This document shows, piece by piece, positions 60,551 through 64,000 of a DNA stretch of 64,000 nt (positions are counted from its first letter, which is position 1; each line of letters starts with the position of its first letter). The translations under genes and the position numbers were made by a program. Source of the DNA: JAEINY01 sp942490535 (GTDB lineage: Bacteria; Bacteroidota; Bacteroidia; Bacteroidales; Marinilabiliaceae); contig CALNXQ010000005.1 of assembly GCA_942490535.1 (NCBI GenBank), positions 1,240,001 through 1,304,000 on the forward strand, read 5' to 3'. Under the pieces are notes generated by a model that had not been told where the DNA came from, searched no databases, and saw nothing but the letters and a program-made list of their open reading frames with translations.

Positions 60551-62125
60551 ATGAAACGAAAAATTTTGGCTCTGCTGATTGGTTGCTGTTTACTTGGTGC
60601 CAATGTTATTGCAGGTAACAGTTCTATTATTCCACAACCACATACCATCGTTCAAGCCGATGGTCACTATCCGCTACCGGGCGTTTTTTCCATCCAAACC
60701 AGACACCAGCCTTTTATGGCTTTGATGAATGGGGCTGAGGCACAATTGAACCCGTTGTTGACCGGTAAAACCGGTAAAAAGAGTCGGATACAACTGGTGC
60801 ATGATGCTTCCATCACCGGTGAAGAGGCGTATCAATTGATAATTTCGAAGAAAAAAATAGAAATCAGAGCGGCTTATCCAGCCGGTTGTTTTTATGGATT
60901 GCAATCGTTGCAGCAAATTATACAGGCTGCCATCGGCAATAGTGAAAGCACTTTGGCGTGTGTTGAAATCCGGGATGAACCCCGCTATGGGTGGCGCGGG
61001 TTGATGCTGGATGAATCGCGTCATTTCTTTGGCAAAGAGACGGTGAAGCAATTGTTGGATATGATGGCTTTGCAAAAACTAAATAAGTTTCACTGGCATC
61101 TGACGGACGAGCCGGGATGGCGCATTGAAATTAAAAAATACCCGGATTTGACACTTGTTGGCGGGAAAGGGAACTTTAGTAATCCACAAGCTGAAGCGCG
61201 TTTTTACACACAAGCCGATATCAAAGAAATTGTGCAGTATGCTGCTGACCGCTTTATTGAAGTAATTCCCGAAATCGACATGCCGGGTCACGCAACGGCC
61301 GCCAACCGTGCTTATCCCGAATTCAATGGAGGGGGGAACGAGAAGCATCCTGATTTTACTTTTCATCCCGGCAAAGAAGGAGCCTATGGTTATTTGACGG
61401 ATATTTTGCGTGAAGTCGCCGGTTTGTTTCCGTCTAAATACATTCACATCGGTGGCGATGAGGTGCATTTTGGAAATGATAAGTGGGCCACCGATCCGGA
61501 GGTAAATGCCTTGATGCAACGTGAAGGCTTAGCCGATGTGAGGGCAGTGGAGCATTATTTTCTGAACCGCATGAGTGACTCTATCGCCGCTTTGAATAAA
61601 ACCATGATTGGATGGGATGAAGTAACGGGTGCCGGCCTTTCCCCTGAAAATACCATGGTGATGTGGTGGCGGCATGATCAGAAACAGTTGTTGAAAGCCG
61701 CCATTGAAAACGATTATCAGGTGGTCATGTGTCCGCGCCGACCCCTTTACCTGGATTTTGTACAACAAGAGTCGCATCAGGATGGCCGGCGCTGGGGTGG
61801 TTTTTGCCCGCTGGATATGATTTATGCATTTCCGGATGTCGAAATGACCGGCGGGGATTATTATCGATCACCCAAGGTGCTGGGGGTGCAGGCCAATGTG
61901 TGGACTGAGCGGATGCACACCACCGAACGTCTGCAGTTTATGATCTTTCCGCGCTTGTCAGCGGTGGCCGAGGCAGGTTGGACGGTGGATGAAAATAAGA
62001 ATTATCAGGATTTTACAGAGCGTTTAAAGGGGATGTTGGAAATTTATAAACAGGAAGGAATCACATTTTTCGATGTTCTGAATCCCAACGATCAAAATGA
62101 ACTTGTTGGACCGGCCAAGAAATAG
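60551..62125 (+). CDS. Secreted beta-N-acetylhexosaminidase (GH20)
   Basis: 524 aa with a signal peptide (MKRKILALLIGCCLLGANVIAG). The GH20b N-terminal domain spans about 25-145; the GH20 (beta/alpha)8 domain has RGLMLDESRHF, FHWHLTDEPGWRIE, EVIPEIDMPGHA and the catalytic Asp-Glu pair in HIGGDEVHFG (about residue 302). It removes terminal GlcNAc or GalNAc by substrate-assisted catalysis, acting on chitin oligomers, glycoproteins or peptidoglycan fragments. Shorter than multi-domain relatives: no CBM or extra C-terminal domain. Single-gene unit with its own terminator. Confidence 0.96.
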   Translation: MKRKILALLIGCCLLGANVIAGNSSIIPQPHTIVQADGHYPLPGVFSIQTRHQPFMALMNGAEAQLNPLLTGKTGKKSRIQLVHDASITGEEAYQLIISKKKIEIRAAYPAGCFYGLQSLQQIIQAAIGNSESTLACVEIRDEPRYGWRGLMLDESRHFFGKETVKQLLDMMALQKLNKFHWHLTDEPGWRIEIKKYPDLTLVGGKGNFSNPQAEARFYTQADIKEIVQYAADRFIEVIPEIDMPGHATAANRAYPEFNGGGNEKHPDFTFHPGKEGAYGYLTDILREVAGLFPSKYIHIGGDEVHFGNDKWATDPEVNALMQREGLADVRAVEHYFLNRMSDSIAALNKTMIGWDEVTGAGLSPENTMVMWWRHDQKQLLKAAIENDYQVVMCPRRPLYLDFVQQESHQDGRRWGGFCPLDMIYAFPDVEMTGGDYYRSPKVLGVQANVWTERMHTTERLQFMIFPRLSAVAEAGWTVDENKNYQDFTERLKGMLEIYKQEGITFFDVLNPNDQNELVGPAKK

Positions 62126-62220
62126 TCATTCATGAGTCATGTGATGGGGATCCAAAGTAAACACCCATTGATAAAATGGTTTTAGGAGTCAGCGTTTCAT
62201 ACGTATTGATCACAATTAGT

Positions 62221-62263
62221 ATAAGGCAAGCCTATTCTCACCAGGTGCTTGCCTTATTTTTTT
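62221..62263. terminator. Terminator between GH20 and SRAP genes
   Basis: Perfect 11-bp stem ATAAGGCAAGC / GCTTGCCTTAT, 15-nt loop, T7 run on the plus strand. The T-run reaches the last bases of the convergent SRAP gene. Confidence 0.9.
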
Positions 62264-63083
62264 AGAATAATTTTCGCTGCCATTCCGGCGGATCTTTCCG
62301 CTTCCGCCGTGTACCCATGCCTTGCAGTTGGATGTCTTTGGTCACTTTCACGGGTGGAGAGTCGGAGGTAATGGTTTCGCCAATGGGTATGAGCAAGTCC
62401 TTACATTTATTCTTTGGATTTTTAATCCGGACCGAGATGGGCTCTGCTTTTTGGAGCGCTCCGGGATAAGGCTGTAATAACTCCACCACCTCCGACAGAT
62501 GGAGATGGGGATTAAGCCATTTTTTTTCATCACCTTTTTTAATGATGACCGGTGAGCGCAGATGACCAATGCGCTCGGTTATTTCATTGGCAACGGTGGT
62601 GATGATGGCAAAAGAATGCACGATTTCGCCTGTGTTTCTATCCGTCCAGGTATCCCATATGCCCGCCAGTGCAAACAGGTCATTACTTTTCATGGAAATA
62701 GCAAAGGGGAAATTCAGTTTTTCTTTTTCCGGCCCTTCAATGTAAGCATTGGCCAATACCAGGCAGCGCTGCGACCGGATGGGTTTACGAAAGGAGGGCT
62801 TGTGGATGATCCCCGTTTCGCCTGAATAAGATGGATCGTTGTCTTTGTTCTGATCGCCTTCCGCACGTGCATTGAACAGATACATGGGTTTTTTAGCCCA
62901 GTTGGGCGTTAAACCAAACTGGTAACGCACCAATTCATCGGGGCGATCACTGGAAATGACATAGGCGTAATCACCCGGCGACACGTTGTAGTTTTCTTCC
63001 GCTTGAAGCGAAGATCCATTTTTTATGGCAAATTGTTGCTCAATGGCTTCTATGTTGATGACTTGTACAAAACGACCGCACAT
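62262..63083 (-). CDS. SRAP (HMCES/YedK) family DNA-protein crosslink protein
   Basis: 273 aa. The initiator Met is followed by the catalytic Cys2 (MCGRFVQV). The abasic-site pocket residues are in NARAEGD and the late GHLRSPVII, the counterpart of the HxRMP motif with Ser-Pro in place of Met-Pro. SRAP proteins form a thiazolidine link with abasic sites in single-stranded DNA and shield them from cleavage. The basic C-terminal tail (GTRRKRKDPPEWQRKLF) is longer than in E. coli YedK. No SOS box is looked for, as LexA sites vary in this phylum. Confidence 0.94.
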   Translation of the reverse strand: MCGRFVQVINIEAIEQQFAIKNGSSLQAEENYNVSPGDYAYVISSDRPDELVRYQFGLTPNWAKKPMYLFNARAEGDQNKDNDPSYSGETGIIHKPSFRKPIRSQRCLVLANAYIEGPEKEKLNFPFAISMKSNDLFALAGIWDTWTDRNTGEIVHSFAIITTVANEITERIGHLRSPVIIKKGDEKKWLNPHLHLSEVVELLQPYPGALQKAEPISVRIKNPKNKCKDLLIPIGETITSDSPPVKVTKDIQLQGMGTRRKRKDPPEWQRKLF

Positions 63084-63152
63084 GAATTTCTGTTTTAAGC
63101 ACCAGGTAAGGTACTAAAAAAATGAAGACCTTAAGGTTTCAGTTCGTAATGG

Positions 63153-63183
63153 AAAAACACCCCATCTAATCCAGATGAGGTGT
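63153..63183 (-). terminator. Terminator of the YbaK-like gene
   Basis: Arms ACACCCCATCT (63157-63167) / AGATGAGGTGT (63173-63183) with one mismatch and a 5-nt loop, then a minus-strand T5 run; 22 bp past the stop. Confidence 0.8.
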
Positions 63184-63204
63184 CTTCCATGTAAAACCCG
63201 AAAT

Positions 63205-63684
63205 TTACGCATCGGCAAAAGCCATGCGTGACATTTTTAATACGGTGGGATGAACCAGTTTTTGATAATCTTTGTAAGACATTTGAATCAATTCAGCATG
63301 TGAACAAGCATTGAAAGCAATGTTGGTGTCTTGAGTCAGTTTCTCGGCAACAAATACTTCCATGTTGTAGAGATTGCCAAAGGGGGGCATGGCACCTACT
63401 TCGCAATCGCGGAAGTTATCCTTAAATTCCGATTCGGTGGCCAGGCGCACATCTTTGGCTCCTGTGGCCTGTTTGATTGCTTTGATATCAACCTGGTACG
63501 ACGCGGGCAGTACAGCCATGCATAACTTACCGTCAATTTTAATCATCACGGTTTTAGCGATTTCATTGCCGGAGATGTGTGCATAAGCAGCTGTTTTCTG
63601 CGCGGTGTAGGCCCGTGAATGCACAATCCTTTTGTAGTTGATGTGCTCACGGTTCAAAAATTCTTCTAATCGTGTTAGTGGCAT
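63205..63684 (-). CDS. YbaK/EbsC-type aminoacyl-tRNA deacylase
   Basis: 159 aa from the ATG at 63684 (MPLTRLEEFL); an earlier start at 63699 adds five residues. It has a single YbaK/prolyl-tRNA-editing-like domain with the active-site Lys in GNEIAKTVMIKIDG and the GAMPPFG loop. Proteins of this fold hydrolyse mischarged aminoacyl-tRNAs in trans; the exact specificity (Cys-tRNA-Pro or another) is open. The C-terminal part has HAELIQMSYKDYQKLVHP, as in members annotated as deacylase with a YbaK-associated domain. Confidence 0.9.
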   Translation of the reverse strand: MPLTRLEEFLNREHINYKRIVHSRAYTAQKTAAYAHISGNEIAKTVMIKIDGKLCMAVLPASYQVDIKAIKQATGAKDVRLATESEFKDNFRDCEVGAMPPFGNLYNMEVFVAEKLTQDTNIAFNACSHAELIQMSYKDYQKLVHPTVLKMSRMAFADA

Positions 63685-64000
63685 AATCGAACCCTCCAAA
63701 ATTAATTCCTATTCAACATTGTTTTAATTAGCATAAAGCCACTATAACGGCAGCGTCCGTTTCACTGGATCCAGTACTTCCGGTGATGAAGCTCACTGCA
63801 TAACTATGAATATTGGCACCGGGTTACTGCGGGATCTGCATAGTCTCTTCCAAGTTTGGGAATGATAAAAATTTACAACAATTGACAGCTGTTGTAAAGG
63901 GCTTTTGATGGAAAAATGCAAGTGGGCGTCTTTTTTATTGAAGGGATGACCAAGAGGTTGTGTAAAAAAGAAAAACCTCGAGGCTAAAACCGCCTAAAGG
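63685..64000. other. Window end: non-coding, one perfect inverted repeat
   Basis: No gene is visible in the last 316 bp. TTTACAACA (63872-63880) and TGTTGTAAA (63890-63898) form 9-bp perfect arms around ATTGACAGC, suited to an operator or hairpin. The last 60 bp are A- and G-rich and may lead into a gene beyond the edge. Confidence 0.45.

Noticed and set aside
1..64000. Insertion sequences, prophage, integron or tRNA-linked island
   Set aside because: No transposase, integrase, terminal repeats around cargo or tRNA gene were recognised in the window.

Overview
The window comes from a Bacteroidota chromosome, most likely the Bacteroidales/Marinilabiliales side of the phylum. The evidence is Bacteroidota-type promoters (TTTG about 18-20 nt before TAnnTTTG) ahead of frr and the succinate dehydrogenase operon, starts without Shine-Dalgarno sequences, a three-subunit type B sdhCAB operon, a TonB receptor with an N-terminal carboxypeptidase-regulatory-like domain, LytS/LytTR pairs and outer-membrane lipoproteins. 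Family-level placement is inference. I see no tRNA, rRNA, CRISPR array, IS element or prophage. The window is ordinary chromosome, unusually rich in signal transduction, with conspicuous intergenic DNA.

Layout. 1-6 kb: 5' end of tyrS, a secreted two-repeat protein, dxs, then an OmpA lipoprotein coupled to a radical SAM/SPASM enzyme. 6-12 kb: hybrid histidine kinase, a BtpA-family protein, frr, a PAS histidine kinase, an alpha/beta hydrolase. 12-16 kb: sdhCAB. 16-25 kb: a conserved unknown, CPBP protease, POT-type transporter, M28 peptidase, a chemoreceptor, a decayed CBM9/DUF5916 gene start and a DUF559-like protein. 25-34 kb: two paralogous outer-membrane proteins, an S9 peptidase lipoprotein, a TonB receptor with a -1 frameshift in a G run, and a LytS/LytTR pair. 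34-38 kb: alkaline phosphatase, YibE/F membrane protein, a helical unknown. 38-45 kb: an OmpR-type two-component system with a small secreted protein, two secreted double jelly-roll proteins, MOSC protein, aldo/keto reductase. 45-58 kb: GAF/PAS kinase, a second OmpR-type system with a Cys/Lys-heptad secreted protein, a second LytS/LytTR pair, and an RND efflux operon (adaptor, pump, TolC). 58-64 kb: small membrane protein, MFS transporter, GH20 hexosaminidase, SRAP protein and YbaK-type deacylase.

The main result of the hunt is regularly spaced short words in non-coding DNA. (1) At 58733-59057 ten AGCG words (one GGCG) are spaced 20-21 bp and followed by six CGCT words also spaced 20-21 bp, mirrored about position 58936.5. 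(2) At 3681-3903 a GAG-centred motif falls on a 21-bp grid. (3) At 963-1174 GGGGT(G/A) words recur every 50-52 bp. (4) At 17822-17961 AAGTAGGCTTT occurs three times inside an 11-bp inverted repeat. The words differ by locus, but the first three periods are close to whole numbers of helical turns. Separately, each OmpR-type two-component system is next to a small secreted protein gene whose promoter carries 4-5 direct repeats at 10-11 bp spacing (TGACA at 40645-40691, GTTAA at 48175-48211). In both cases the nearest repeat lies where the -33 box would be, which suggests two regulator/operator/secreted-effector modules of the same design.
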